From the NCBI RefSeq assembly GCF_001690185.1, contig NZ_LZGN01000007.1, forward strand, positions 103,208-167,207: DNA of 64,000 nt, in the 5' to 3' direction. Every line of letters starts with the position of its first letter. The stretch's first letter is position 1. The stretch comes from Gilliamella sp. wkB308 (lineage in GTDB: Bacteria > Pseudomonadota > Gammaproteobacteria > Enterobacterales > Orbaceae). Below, one piece after another: positions 28,978 through 38,636 of this stretch. Position numbers and translations under genes: made by a program. Below the pieces are notes generated by a model. It saw only the letters and a program-made list of their open reading frames with translations, made no database searches and was not told the DNA's origin.

Positions 28978-30351
28978 TTATTTCCCTTCGGGAAAAAATC
29001 CAAAAACAAGAATAGCAATAATTGCCACTGGAATAATAAAACGGGTCAAGATTGTCCAAATGTTAAACCAGAAAGCGTTTAGATTAAGTTCTTCACGAAT
29101 TCGTTTTTGATTCATCATCCATGCAGCAAAAATAATGGTTCCTAAACCAGTTACTGGCAACATGATTTTACTGGTTAAGTAATCAAGTAAATCAAAAATA
29201 TTTTTATCAAATAATGTAACATCTGCCCATTTATTAAATGAAAGAATACAAGCAATACCTAAAGCCCAAATAATCACGCTGGTGACAATGGTTGCCGTTT
29301 TGCGTCCCATATGGGTTTTTTCTTCGAGTAACTCAACAGTCGGTTCTAGTAATGAGATTGACGAGGTTAATGCAGCAAACGTTAAGAATATAAAGAATAA
29401 TATGCCTAAAATTGAACCGCCAGCCATATTGCCAAATGCAATTGGTAGTGTCACAAAGATGAGACCAGGGCCTGAACCCGGTTGTAAATCATTAGCAAAA
29501 ACAAGCGGGAATATTGCTAATCCTGATAAAACCGCCACAACTACATCTAAAATGACCACTGTTCTGGCTGTTGAGAGTAGATTGACATCTTTCCCTAAAT
29601 ACGAGCCATATGCCATCATTATCCCCATACCCAAAGATAGACTGAAAAATGCATGACCTAAAGCCGCTAATATTGCCGTACCATTTAAGGCAGACCAGTT
29701 AGGTGTAAATAAGAAATCACATGCCTTCCAGAAAGAAGAACCGCTGGCATATGCGGCATAACCAACCAGCACTAAGAGTAATATACCTAAACCAGGCATC
29801 ATAATCTTACAGCCACGTTCCAAGCCAGCTCCAACACCGAGAGCGACAATAAAGGCCGTTGCAAACATAAATACTGTATGCCAGATTAATAAACTATTTA
29901 CATCGCCCAGAAAATTAGTAAAGAGATTTTCGGTTATTCCACCATTCGCACCTTCAAATGTGCCTTGCGCTGCTAGAACGATGTAATCTGTTGCCCAGCC
30001 ACCAATCACACTATAAAAGGAGAGAATTAAGAATGAACCAAGTACCCCAATTATTCCTACCCAGCCCCATAATTTTGAGCGACCTTCAGAAACGGCCACA
30101 TCTTGCATGGTATGAATCGGATTTTTTTGCCCTCGGCGCCCTATCAACCATTCTAAAACAAGGATAGGTAGCCCAATGATAAACATAAAGAGTAAATAGG
30201 TGAGCACAAATGCTGAACCCCCCATTTCACCCGCCATATAGGGAAATTTCCAAATATTACCTAAACCCACAGCAGAGCCAGCTGCTGCTAGCATGAATCC
30301 CATGCGTGAGCTCCATTGGGAATGACTTTTCTTCATAGTACCTGTACTCAT
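28978..30351 (-). CDS. Sodium-dependent transporter, SNF (NSS) family
   Basis: 457 residues with about eleven membrane segments, as in bacterial NSS transporters (LeuT, TnaT, YocR/YhdH type). The signature WSSRMGFMLAAAGSAVGLGNIWKFPYMAGEMGG lies at the N-terminus. It contains the sodium site and the unwound part of TM1. Substrates are amino acids or similar solutes; the exact one cannot be read. AAGGAAA precedes the first ATG. Monocistronic. Confidence 0.9.
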   Translation of the reverse strand: MSTGTMKKSHSQWSSRMGFMLAAAGSAVGLGNIWKFPYMAGEMGGSAFVLTYLLFMFIIGLPILVLEWLIGRRGQKNPIHTMQDVAVSEGRSKLWGWVGIIGVLGSFLILSFYSVIGGWATDYIVLAAQGTFEGANGGITENLFTNFLGDVNSLLIWHTVFMFATAFIVALGVGAGLERGCKIMMPGLGILLLVLVGYAAYASGSSFWKACDFLFTPNWSALNGTAILAALGHAFFSLSLGMGIMMAYGSYLGKDVNLLSTARTVVILDVVVAVLSGLAIFPLVFANDLQPGSGPGLIFVTLPIAFGNMAGGSILGILFFIFLTFAALTSSISLLEPTVELLEEKTHMGRKTATIVTSVIIWALGIACILSFNKWADVTLFDKNIFDLLDYLTSKIMLPVTGLGTIIFAAWMMNQKRIREELNLNAFWFNIWTILTRFIIPVAIIAILVFGFFPEGK

Positions 30352-30518
30352 GAATTTTCCTTTAATTCTTAATAAATAGTTTAATTTGCGTTTAGTAAAA
30401 TTATGTCTTAATTAAAACTTTAAATCATGCCATGAAATCAAACTATTCACAAGAAATCATTACAGTGATTAACAATATTAGTTTAAAAATTTAGCTGGAA
30501 TTGGCGTCAATCATTGAA

Positions 30519-30599
30519 ATGAATCAAATGATTCGATTATTATTAGATCCAACCGATGAGTTTCAATATACCGATAAGGGTAAAAAGTATATCATTTGA
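30519..30599 (+). CDS. Possible 26-codon small ORF or gene relic upstream of ubiG
   Basis: The frame ATG-TGA encodes MNQMIRLLLDPTDEFQYTDKGKKYII, which reads like the end of a real protein and not random AT-rich DNA. The frame stays open upstream to 30495 (LELASIIE before the ATG). No ribosome binding site is visible and I know no homologue. It could be a small gene or a truncated relic. It lies in the otherwise gene-free 30352-30719 interval. Confidence 0.25.
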   Translation: MNQMIRLLLDPTDEFQYTDKGKKYII

Positions 30600-30719
30600 G
30601 TGCTTAAATTAAGTGGATATTTTTGTTAATAAAAAGAGGACAGTGTAAGCTATTTTATTGATAATTGATTGGAGTTAGCATATAGTAAACCTCATTTTTT
30701 ACACTTTAAAAACGCCAGC

Positions 30720-31424
30720 ATGTCACAAAATATCGATATTAACGAAATAAATAAATTCTCACAATTAGCCGCACAATGGTGGGATCCAAATGGTCAATGT
30801 AAACCTTTGCATATCATTAATCCATTACGTGTTGATTATATATTGCAGCAATGCGAATCCCTTACTGGCAAAAAGGTGTTAGATGTCGGGTGTGGTGGTG
30901 GCATCTTATCAGAAAGCCTTGCTAAACTAGGTGCGCAAGTGACCGCTATCGATCTGGCGGAGGAGTCTTTAAACGTTGCCAAAATGCATGCTGAGCAAAA
31001 TGGTCTTTCTATAGATTACCAAAAACAAACTGTTGAAGCACATGCAGAAGATCGCTCAGAATATTATGATGTGATTACTTGTATGGAGTTATTAGAGCAT
31101 GTCCCCGATCCATTCTCCATTATTAATGCTTGTGCTAAGTTGCTAAAACCCAATGGCAAACTTTTCTTATCAACAATCAATCGAAATACCAAAGCAAAAT
31201 TATTACTTATTTATGGCGCTGAATACATTGCTCGGCTTGTACCAAAAGGAACACATGATTTTAATCGCTTTATTCGACCTTCAGAATTAATGGACTTAGT
31301 CGAGCAATCTAAATTAGCGGTTAAAGGCATTATTGGTATGGAATATCATCTTTTAAAAAATCAATTCAAATTAGGTCACAATGTGGATGTAAATTATATT
31401 TTAATGGCGCAAAAAGAAGTTTAA
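30720..31424 (+). CDS. ubiG: UbiG, ubiquinone biosynthesis O-methyltransferase
   Basis: 234 residues. It performs both O-methylations in ubiquinone synthesis using S-adenosylmethionine. Motif I is VLDVGCGGGILSESLAKLG (~53-71), then TCMELLEHVPDP, then INRNTKAKLLLIYGAEYIARLVPKGTHDFNRFI, which matches E. coli UbiG block by block. The ATG at 30720 (MSQNIDINEINKFSQLAAQWWD) aligns with the E. coli start. A TTG 17 codons upstream would extend it with non-homologous sequence. Confidence 0.95.
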   Translation: MSQNIDINEINKFSQLAAQWWDPNGQCKPLHIINPLRVDYILQQCESLTGKKVLDVGCGGGILSESLAKLGAQVTAIDLAEESLNVAKMHAEQNGLSIDYQKQTVEAHAEDRSEYYDVITCMELLEHVPDPFSIINACAKLLKPNGKLFLSTINRNTKAKLLLIYGAEYIARLVPKGTHDFNRFIRPSELMDLVEQSKLAVKGIIGMEYHLLKNQFKLGHNVDVNYILMAQKEV

Positions 31425-31433
31425 ATTTAAAAG

Positions 31434-31449
31434 TGTGATCTTATTCTCA
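31434..31449. promoter_or_regulatory. CRP-like site upstream of gntT
   Basis: TGTGATCTTATTCTCA is one base off the TGTGA-N6-TCACA core, with consensus-like flanks (A-rich before, TTT after). It is about 220 nt upstream of gntT, which is CRP-dependent in E. coli. Confidence 0.55.
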
Positions 31450-31663
31450 TTTCTAATAAATAGTGTAAATTTTCCTCTAACATTCCCACATATATCGATA
31501 CTATGTGGGTAAATACTTATTGTTAATTCATTCGTACTTACCCATAAAATGCGATGTTTTCAAATTTTAATTGATTTGCAATTTTCTAATTATGTTTAAA
31601 GTATTTAAGTCTAGCTGTGTCAATTTAACCAGATTGGATGTCGTTGATTAAGAGGAGTTGATT

Positions 31664-32986
31664 ATGCCATTAATCATTATTGCTTTCGGTGTCTTGATGT
31701 TATTGATTTTAATGTTACCTTTACGAGTTAATGGTTTTATCGCATTAATTTTGGTGGCACTTAGTGTCGGTGTTCTGGAAGGGATGCCCGTTATGGAGGT
31801 TATCAAATCAATTAAAAATGGTGTCGGTGGCACGCTTGGCAGCTTAGCATTAATTATGGGATTTGGCGCAATGTTAGGCAAATTACTAGCCGATTGTGGA
31901 GGTGCACAGCGAATTGCAACAACGCTTATTGCCACTTTTGGCGATAAAAAGATTCAATGGGCAGTGACGCTTACGGGATTTATTGTTGGATTTGCTCTGT
32001 TTTATGAGGTTGGTTTTGTTTTATTGTTACCCTTGATTCTAACTATAGCGGCAACTTTAGGCATCTCTCCGCTATACATTGGTATTCCTATGGCAGCAGC
32101 TTTGTCGGTTACACATGGTTTTTTACCACCACACCCCGGACCAACAGCGATTGCACAGATATTTAAAGCGGATATGGGAAAAACCTTACTTTATGGCACA
32201 ATTATAGGTATTCCAACCGTCATATTAGCTGGGCCTATTTTAACTAAGTTACCTTTTATTCGTGCGATTAATCATCCTGTTGAAGAAGGCTTATATAGTA
32301 CTAAAACATTTACTGAACAGCAGATGCCTAGTTTTCGTGTCAGTCTTTTTACCGCATTGATTCCAGTTATATTAATGTCAATCCGAGCCATAAGTGAAAT
32401 GACTTTAAATAATGGACATTGGTTTCTACCCTATGTTGAATTTTTTGGGGATCCAGTGATTGCCACGCTGATATCAGTATTAATAGCCATATTCACTTTT
32501 GGTTTATTACGTGGCCGTAGCATGTCAGACATCAATACTAGCTTAGTTGATTCAATTAAAATTATTGCAATGATGTTATTGATTATTGGTGGTGGTGGGG
32601 CATTTAAGCAAGTTCTTGTGGATAGTGGCGTGAAAGTTTATATCGAACAGATGATGCATGAATCAACCATTTCCCCCATTGTTATGGCGTGGCTAATTGC
32701 AGCCTTGTTAAGATTAGCATTAGGTTCGGCAACGGTTGCAGCATTAACAGCAGGCGGGATTGTTTTCCCATTAATTGCTTCAACAGGTGTTAGCCCAGAA
32801 TTAATGGTTATTGCAACGGGTGCGGGTAGTGTCGTTTTTTCGCATGTAAATGATCCTGGTTTTTGGTTATTTAAAGAATATTTTAATCTGAGCATTACCG
32901 AAACGTTGAAATCATGGTCTTTACTCGAAACCGTGATATCTGTCAGTGGATTAATCGGTTGTTTGATCATTAATCTTTTTTTATAA
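31664..32986 (+). CDS. gntT: GntT, high-affinity gluconate permease
   Basis: 440 residues, GntP family of H+ symporters. It is very close to E. coli GntT throughout: VGGTLGSLALIMGFGAMLGKLLADCGGAQRIATTLI, FLPPHPGPTAIAQIF and FSHVNDPGFWLFKEYFNLS. About twelve membrane segments. The start at 31664 is set by AGGAG 6 nt upstream. No gluconate kinase or GntR gene accompanies it, so gluconate phosphorylation must be encoded elsewhere. Confidence 0.94.
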   Translation: MPLIIIAFGVLMLLILMLPLRVNGFIALILVALSVGVLEGMPVMEVIKSIKNGVGGTLGSLALIMGFGAMLGKLLADCGGAQRIATTLIATFGDKKIQWAVTLTGFIVGFALFYEVGFVLLLPLILTIAATLGISPLYIGIPMAAALSVTHGFLPPHPGPTAIAQIFKADMGKTLLYGTIIGIPTVILAGPILTKLPFIRAINHPVEEGLYSTKTFTEQQMPSFRVSLFTALIPVILMSIRAISEMTLNNGHWFLPYVEFFGDPVIATLISVLIAIFTFGLLRGRSMSDINTSLVDSIKIIAMMLLIIGGGGAFKQVLVDSGVKVYIEQMMHESTISPIVMAWLIAALLRLALGSATVAALTAGGIVFPLIASTGVSPELMVIATGAGSVVFSHVNDPGFWLFKEYFNLSITETLKSWSLLETVISVSGLIGCLIINLFL

Positions 32987-33148
32987 GGTTAGTTTATATT
33001 AGATATCATTATTTTTGATGAAATAGTAAGAAGGATAACTGTTCAAACTATTTCAAGACTCAAAATAGCGCTGGTCTTTTATCGCAAAAGTCAGTAGAAT
33101 ACATCGGCAATATTTTATCAACAATTCAACTCAATGGTGAATATTGTC

Positions 33149-34615
33149 ATGTCTCGTATAGTTAAAGAAGCACTCACATTTGATGATGTGTTATTAGTTC
33201 CAGCCCACTCCACGGTATTACCCAACACTGCGGTTATTTCTACTCAGCTAACCCAAACAATAAAATTGAATATTCCGATGCTGTCAGCTGCAATGGATAC
33301 GGTGACCGAATCCGATTTAGCCATCGCCCTTGCTCAAGAAGGTGGAATTGGTTTTATTCATAAAAATATGTCAATCGAAGCTCAGGCTAACCATGTAAGG
33401 CGGGTGAAAAAGCATGAAAGCGGTATCGTCCAAGATCCTGTGACCGTTTTACCTACTGCCACGATTCGAGATGTTATCGAACTTGCCAAAGAGTATGGTT
33501 TTGCTGGTTTTCCTGTGGTTACTCAATCTCAAGAGTTAGTCGGGATTATTACCGCTCGAGATGTTCGTTTTGCGACTGATTTATCGTTACCGGTAACAGC
33601 AGTAATGACACCCAAAGAACGACTTGTTACGGTAAAAGAGGGCGAACAACGTGAAATTGTGCTGAAAAAAATGCATGAACACCGTGTTGAAAAAGTGTTA
33701 GTTGTTGATTCTAAATTTCATCTTAAAGGAATGATAACGGTTAAGGACTACAATAAAGCAGAACAGAAACCGCACGCTTGTAAAGATGAAAAAGGGCGTT
33801 TACGCGTAGGGGCTGCTGTGGGTGCCGGTGCAGGCAATGAAGAACGGATTGCTGCATTAGTTGAAGCAGGGGTCGATGTTTTATTGATTGACTCATCTCA
33901 TGGACATTCAGAAGGAGTATTAGAGCGGATTCGTCAAACAAGACAAGCTTATCCTGAATTACAAATTATTGGTGGGAATATTGCTACAGCGGAAGGCGCA
34001 AAAGCATTAATTGATGCAGGGGTTAATGCCGTTAAAGTCGGTATTGGGCCGGGCTCTATCTGTACTACACGTATTGTGACAGGAGTTGGTGTGCCACAAA
34101 TTAGTGCCATTATGGATGCAGTTGAAATGGCACAACGACATAATATTCCTGTTATTGCTGATGGTGGTATTCGTTTTTCGGGAGACATTGCTAAAGCCAT
34201 AGCTGCCGGTGCATCATGTGTTATGGTTGGCTCAATGTTTGCAGGGACAGAAGAAGCCCCGGGTGAAATCGAATTATATCAAGGTCGAGCTTATAAATCT
34301 TATCGAGGTATGGGATCACTTGGTGCAATGGCGAAAGGTTCATCTGATCGTTATTTCCAATCGGATAATGCTGCTGATAAATTAGTTCCTGAAGGTATTG
34401 AAGGGCGTATTGCCTATAAAGGCCCATTAAAAGAAATCATTCACCAACAAATGGGAGGATTACGTTCTTGTATGGGATTAACTGGCTGTGCCACTATCGA
34501 TGAGCTAAGAACGCAATCTAAATTCTATCGAATAACCGGTGCCGGTATGAAAGAAAGCCATGTTCACGATGTGCTAATAACCAAAGAGCCACCAAATTAT
34601 CGAGCAGGATCTTAA
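33149..34615 (+). CDS. guaB: GuaB, IMP dehydrogenase
   Basis: 488 residues, the E. coli length. It oxidises IMP to XMP, the committed step of GMP synthesis. The TIM barrel opens at [19 protein letters not shown] tandem CBS (Bateman) domain sits at ~95-205. The catalytic cysteine is in [11 protein letters not shown] (about residue 306) and the flap is [15 protein letters not shown]. The start at 33149 has GGTGA 8 nt upstream; the ATG at 33134 would hide it. guaA is not adjacent as it is in E. coli: a terminator follows. Confidence 0.97.
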   Translation: MSRIVKEALTFDDVLLVPAHSTVLPNTAVISTQLTQTIKLNIPMLSAAMDTVTESDLAIALAQEGGIGFIHKNMSIEAQANHVRRVKKHESGIVQDPVTVLPTATIRDVIELAKEYGFAGFPVVTQSQELVGIITARDVRFATDLSLPVTAVMTPKERLVTVKEGEQREIVLKKMHEHRVEKVLVVDSKFHLKGMITVKDYNKAEQKPHACKDEKGRLRVGAAVGAGAGNEERIAALVEAGVDVLLIDSSHGHSEGVLERIRQTRQAYPELQIIGGNIATAEGAKALIDAGVNAVKVGIGPGSICTTRIVTGVGVPQISAIMDAVEMAQRHNIPVIADGGIRFSGDIAKAIAAGASCVMVGSMFAGTEEAPGEIELYQGRAYKSYRGMGSLGAMAKGSSDRYFQSDNAADKLVPEGIEGRIAYKGPLKEIIHQQMGGLRSCMGLTGCATIDELRTQSKFYRITGAGMKESHVHDVLITKEPPNYRAGS

Positions 34616-34667
34616 TTTTTTATTAATATAAAAGCGTCGTTAATCATTGATGCTGTTCAATAGTAGT

Positions 34668-34703
34668 AAAAATCCCAACAATCTCAGCGTTGTTGGGATT
34701 TTT
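34668..34703 (+). terminator. Terminator after guaB
   Basis: A 14-bp perfect stem (AAAAATCCCAACAA and complement) with an 8-nt loop, ending in a T run on the + strand. It separates guaB from any downstream gene. Confidence 0.92.
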
Positions 34704-34759
34704 AATCTTTAAAGGGGATAGTTTGCTTTAAAAACTTGGTTTATAACGTTTTGCGTTAA

Positions 34760-35776
34760 TTACTCAAGTCCCAGCACTTTACGTCCATTTCGAGTGGCGA
34801 CGTTAACCACATTATCTAAATCGGTATATCGACATCCTGTTACAAGCAGTTTTAGCTCTTCCCACATGTTACCTGTTGAAAAGGGGAGCATATAATCACT
34901 GACATTATCGGTACCAATCGCAACAGGAATTCCAGCGGCGGCTAATTCATCAACAGGGGTTAAGGAGTTACGGGTTGGACCTTGTTCTTCACGCCTTGGA
35001 CTGTCAATCCATGCAAACGGACAAGCAATCACCATCATTTGGGCTTCTTTCATTTTTTGGTATAATTTTTGACGATATTCTAAGCTATGGGCAGTAATTG
35101 AAATACTATGAATTGCCACTACACGACCATGCATTGCATGTTCTAAGGTTTTATCCGTTAATTGCTCTGTTTCAATCTCATCGGATGAATTAAACTGATC
35201 AACATGAACATGCACCATTTTACCTAATGCTTTGCCCGTTTGCATTAATACATCCAGATGTTTAAGTCCCATTCCTTCACCATGGTCACGTTCATCACGG
35301 CGGGGTAAGCCACCAATAATATCGACAAGATTAGCACCTTTGTCAAACCAATAGCGAGCCTCTTTATCAATCACGCCTTTTAAGGTCTGATTCACCAGTT
35401 TAATGGTGATATCGTTTTTATAGGTTTCTCTTGCCCGTAATGCACCTTTGATTGCACGTTCTTCAGCGATAGGGTCAATATCCACAAATGATCCCATGGC
35501 ACTGACACCTTGTTCAATCATTCGTTCAACAGCCATACTAAAATGACGATAATAGTCTTCTTCGCTCATGGCTGCTTTGACTTTGTCTAACGTATCCCAT
35601 TTTTCAATCAATGTCTGTTTTTGGTAGACATCAAAACTGTCAACGGTAATTGTAAAAGCACGATCAGCGTGCATATGTGCATTAACCCATCCGCCATTTT
35701 GCTTGATTTTGTTCATTAAAAATGCTTTTAAACTTTGATCTCGACTGGTTAATAACATTTTTTTGTTGTCTGTCAT
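34760..35776 (-). CDS. CodA-like amidohydrolase
   Basis: 338 residues of the cytosine deaminase-like amidohydrolase group. Metal ligands: HMHADRAF near residue 40 (the H-x-H strand), HVHVDQFNSSDE, AIHSISITAHS and the final aspartate in AIGTDNVSDYM. Cytosine deaminase itself is ~427 residues; the shorter N-terminus means the small beta-sandwich domain is missing or reduced. The substrate is open (a deaminase or hydrolase of a cyclic amide). GAGG precedes the ATG. The gene has a long leader with a terminator and an FNR box. Confidence 0.78.
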   Translation of the reverse strand: MTDNKKMLLTSRDQSLKAFLMNKIKQNGGWVNAHMHADRAFTITVDSFDVYQKQTLIEKWDTLDKVKAAMSEEDYYRHFSMAVERMIEQGVSAMGSFVDIDPIAEERAIKGALRARETYKNDITIKLVNQTLKGVIDKEARYWFDKGANLVDIIGGLPRRDERDHGEGMGLKHLDVLMQTGKALGKMVHVHVDQFNSSDEIETEQLTDKTLEHAMHGRVVAIHSISITAHSLEYRQKLYQKMKEAQMMVIACPFAWIDSPRREEQGPTRNSLTPVDELAAAGIPVAIGTDNVSDYMLPFSTGNMWEELKLLVTGCRYTDLDNVVNVATRNGRKVLGLE

Positions 35777-35834
35777 AATATGCCTCTACAAATAAATGAC
35801 CAAAAGTTGGTTTAAAAATTCAAAAATAACAGCT

Positions 35835-35861
35835 AAAAAAAATCCTCCATAAAGGAGGATT
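35835..35861 (-). terminator. Leader terminator upstream of the CodA-like gene
   Basis: On the minus strand an 8-bp stem (AATCCTCC / GGAGGATT, loop 5 nt) is followed by seven T residues. It ends about 60 nt before the start codon of the amidohydrolase on the same strand. This is a premature terminator or the end of a short RNA. A second hairpin (CAACAAT / ATTGTTG, 35873-35899) lies just before it. Confidence 0.75.
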
Positions 35862-35965
35862 AAAAATAGAACCAACAATGTTTAAAATCTCGATTGTTGA
35901 TTCACATGGCTTCATAGTTTAAAGGCTCTAGCAGGTTATTTAGTAGCAGAAATTCTAAACCTATC

Positions 35966-35979
35966 TTGATTAAGATCAA
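35966..35979. promoter_or_regulatory. Consensus FNR box
   Basis: TTGATTAAGATCAA is a perfect TTGAT-N4-ATCAA. Its centre is about 32 nt from a minus-strand -10-like CTAAAT (35938-35943), the class II activator spacing for the CodA-like gene. The + strand TATAAT at 35984-35989 is much closer and would be blocked. Confidence 0.72.
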
Positions 35980-36230
35980 GCTTTATAATAGTGAAAATAT
36001 GTAAATAAATGATATGGTTAAAGTATTATTTTTTAGATTTTCTTGTCATCATTTGATAGTCATTAACAATTTTGGTTTTATTTCGGATAACATGATTAGG
36101 TTAAAGGATTAATTTTTATCAATAAGCGATTGTCAAAAAAATGAGATTTTCCACAACGCTTTTTTATTGATGTTAAAACAACCTATGTTAGTATTGAGTT
36201 GATAAAGTGTGTCAAAGATAAGAGGTGAAT

Positions 36231-36521
36231 ATGAGCCAGTTAAATATAGTTGCTACTCTAAAAATCAAGTCAGAAAATCATGCCGCTTTTCAAACGCTTT
36301 TTAAAAAACTTGTTGAAGCAAGCCGTAAAGAAGCGGGATGTATTCGTTATGAACTTAATCAAAGCATTGATGATCCAGATGTTTATATCGTCATTGAAAC
36401 ATGGGCTTCAAAACAAGCAATTGATTTGCACAATCATACCCCACATTTTATTGAATTCGCCGCCTTTGCTAAAGAGCATTGCGAAAAACTCGAAATTTGT
36501 ATTTTGAAACCTGTGTTATAA
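36231..36521 (+). CDS. YgiN-like antibiotic biosynthesis monooxygenase-domain protein
   Basis: 96 residues, a single ABM ferredoxin-like domain: MSQLNIVATLKIKSENHAAFQTLFKKLVEASRKEAGCIRYELNQS, then VIETWASKQAIDLHNHTPHFIEFA. YgiN-type members are putative quinol monooxygenases; others act on reactive aromatic compounds or isomerise signals. AAGAGGTGA immediately upstream fixes the ATG at 36231 and excludes an in-frame GTG two codons earlier. Monocistronic. Confidence 0.85.
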   Translation: MSQLNIVATLKIKSENHAAFQTLFKKLVEASRKEAGCIRYELNQSIDDPDVYIVIETWASKQAIDLHNHTPHFIEFAAFAKEHCEKLEICILKPVL

Positions 36522-36632
36522 GATTAGACCGAACAACTGACTAACCAAATTGTGTGAGAAAGGAAAAAATTGGTCAAAAAATCTTATATTAATAACGCGA
36601 ATGCGATAAAGCTTGGTGCAGTTTAATCAAGC

Positions 36633-36668
36633 AAATCGGTTGCCAAAATTTTTATTGGCAACCGATTT
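36633..36668. terminator. Bidirectional hairpin between the ABM gene and argS
   Basis: A perfect 14-bp stem (AAATCGGTTGCCAA and its complement) with an 8-nt loop in the convergent gap. T-tracts are short (TTT on each side). Confidence 0.75.
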
Positions 36669-36715
36669 AATAAAGTGATGAACAGTTATAACATCAGGCA
36701 TCTATTCTGTTGAAA

Positions 36716-38449
36716 TTACATTTTTTCAACGGTTTTTATGCCTAACATATCTAATCCTACTTTAAGTGTTTTCGCTGTCAAAGAAGCCAATTTTAAGCGA
36801 CTTAATTTTAGGTTTTCATTTTCAGCTGTTAAAATAGGGCAGTTTTCGTAAAAACTTGAAAAAAGCGTTGCAATGTCATAAAGATAAGCACAAAGCACGT
36901 GAGGCGTTCCTTCATTTGCTAACACTGATATCGTCTCGTCAAATTGAATCAATCGTGTGGCTAATGCGCGTTCTTTTTCTGTTTCTAAAATAATACTTCC
37001 CGATAAGTCATCTTCTGAAATATTGGATCTTCTAAATACTGATAACACACGAGTATAAGCATATTGTAAGTAGGGTGCCGTATTACCTTCAAATGAAAGC
37101 ATATTGTCCCAATCAAAAACATAATCAGTAGTACGATTTTTAGAAAGATCAGCGTATTTAACCGCACCAATTGCAACAGCATCGACGACTTGGGCTAACT
37201 CTTGCTCAGTTAGTTCTGGATTTTTACTTTGAATTAAGACTTTTGCCCGTTCGGTCGCTTCATCTAAAAGATCATTTAATTTGACCGTATCACCTGATCG
37301 TGTTTTAAACGGTTTACCGTCTTTTCCTAACATCATACCAAACATATGGTGTTCGAGTTTTAAAGAGTCAGGCACATATTTGGCTTTATGGACAATTGTC
37401 CAAACTTGTTCTAAATGCTGATGCTGACGTGAATCGGTATAATAAAGTATGCGATCGGCATGTAATGTTTCATAACGATATTTGGCACAAGCGATATCGG
37501 TTGTTGCATAAAGGTAACCGCCGTCGCGTTTTTGAATAATCACGCCCATTGGTTCGCCTTCTTTATTTTTGTATTCATCTAAAAATACAACGATAGCCCC
37601 TTCGCTTTCTACCGCTAATTTTTTATGTTTTAAATCTGCCACAATGCCGGGTAACATTTTGTTATAAATGCTTTCGCCCATGGTGTCTTCAACGGAAAGC
37701 GTGACATTTAACCGTTTGTAAGTCGCAATATTTTGCGTCATGGTGATATCGACCAATTTTCGCCACATTTCACGACAATATTCATCACCACCTTGAAGTT
37801 TTACAACATAATTACGTGCTTTTTCAGCAAAAACTTCGTCTTCATCGTAATGTTTTTTAGCTGCCCGATAAAACGATTCCAGATCGGATAATTGCATATC
37901 ATTGGCATGTTCATTTTGCATTTTTTCTAAATAAGCAATGAGCATTCCAAATTGTGTTCCCCAGTCACCGACATGGTTAGCTCGGATAACATTATGACCA
38001 AGAAAAGTTAACACTCGAACAGTGGCATCCCCGATGATTGTTGAACGTAAATGACCGACATGCATTTCTTTAGCAACATTTGGTGCTGAGTAGTCTACAA
38101 CAATCGTTTGTGCTTTTGCAGGTAAGGTGATATTCAGTTTATCGCTACTCAGTGCAACTTCATTTTGTTGAGCAATCCAACTATTTTTTAAAAAGATGTT
38201 AATAAAACCGGGGCCAGCAATTTCGACTTTTTCGGCAATGTCATCAATATCTAGATGTTGTAAAACCTTTTCCGCCAACGCTCTTGGTGGCATACCTAGC
38301 TTTTTGGCGGTTGCCATGATGCCATTAGCTTGATAATCACCAAATTGTACTTTAGCTGATTGTTTTATTAAGGCATCACAGTTATTATCCGCACCGGCCA
38401 TTATCATTGCTTGCGAAACACGTTGAGTTAGTAATTGTTGAATATTCAC
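36716..38449 (-). CDS. argS: Arginyl-tRNA synthetase
   Basis: 577 residues, identical in length to E. coli ArgS. Class I synthetase that charges tRNA-Arg. The HIGH-type motif is HVGH (130-133) in [20 protein letters not shown]; a KMSKS-like loop is [17 protein letters not shown]. The anticodon domain ends [12 protein letters not shown]. The start is GTG at 38449 (read VNIQQLL, equal to E. coli MNIQALL), with AGG 6 nt upstream. The TTG five codons earlier is unlikely. Confidence 0.95.
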   Translation of the reverse strand: MNIQQLLTQRVSQAMIMAGADNNCDALIKQSAKVQFGDYQANGIMATAKKLGMPPRALAEKVLQHLDIDDIAEKVEIAGPGFINIFLKNSWIAQQNEVALSSDKLNITLPAKAQTIVVDYSAPNVAKEMHVGHLRSTIIGDATVRVLTFLGHNVIRANHVGDWGTQFGMLIAYLEKMQNEHANDMQLSDLESFYRAAKKHYDEDEVFAEKARNYVVKLQGGDEYCREMWRKLVDITMTQNIATYKRLNVTLSVEDTMGESIYNKMLPGIVADLKHKKLAVESEGAIVVFLDEYKNKEGEPMGVIIQKRDGGYLYATTDIACAKYRYETLHADRILYYTDSRQHQHLEQVWTIVHKAKYVPDSLKLEHHMFGMMLGKDGKPFKTRSGDTVKLNDLLDEATERAKVLIQSKNPELTEQELAQVVDAVAIGAVKYADLSKNRTTDYVFDWDNMLSFEGNTAPYLQYAYTRVLSVFRRSNISEDDLSGSIILETEKERALATRLIQFDETISVLANEGTPHVLCAYLYDIATLFSSFYENCPILTAENENLKLSRLKLASLTAKTLKVGLDMLGIKTVEKM

Positions 38450-38591
38450 ACTAAACCTAATCAATTATCATAAATGCCCAATATAATACCGATAAAGTAA
38501 ACACTTGTCACGGCTCAGATGATGTCGTTTACTTTAGTTTAACAGGGTTTTGATTTCCTGTTAGGGGATTTTTCAATCAAAAGTATGATTG

Positions 38592-38618
38592 AAAAAAATG
38601 ACCGATGTTAATCGGTCA
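38592..38618 (-). terminator. Terminator of the large helicase gene
   Basis: On the minus strand an 8-bp stem (TGACCGAT / ATCGGTCA, 4-nt loop) is followed by seven T residues. A second hairpin (TTTTTCAATCA / TGATTGAAAAA, 38569-38596) overlaps its T-tract. Confidence 0.88.
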
Positions 38619-38636
38619 ATTAGGTGATAAACATTG

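Noticed and set aside
29282..29656. 124-codon + strand frame inside the SNF transporter gene
   Set aside because: Antisense shadow of a strongly conserved membrane protein; composition mirrors the sense codons and no ribosome binding site is present.
30521..30534. GAATCA-AA-TGATTC palindrome as an ArgR box
   Set aside because: Spacing and flanks do not fit the ARG box, and it lies in the small protein-like frame.
32638..32970. 110-codon antisense frame in gntT
   Set aside because: Shadow of the conserved GntT C-terminus, no supporting signals.
34760..35776. Naming the amidohydrolase cytosine deaminase (codA)
   Set aside because: It is ~90 residues shorter than CodA, and no codB-like permease is adjacent; substrate cannot be set from sequence.
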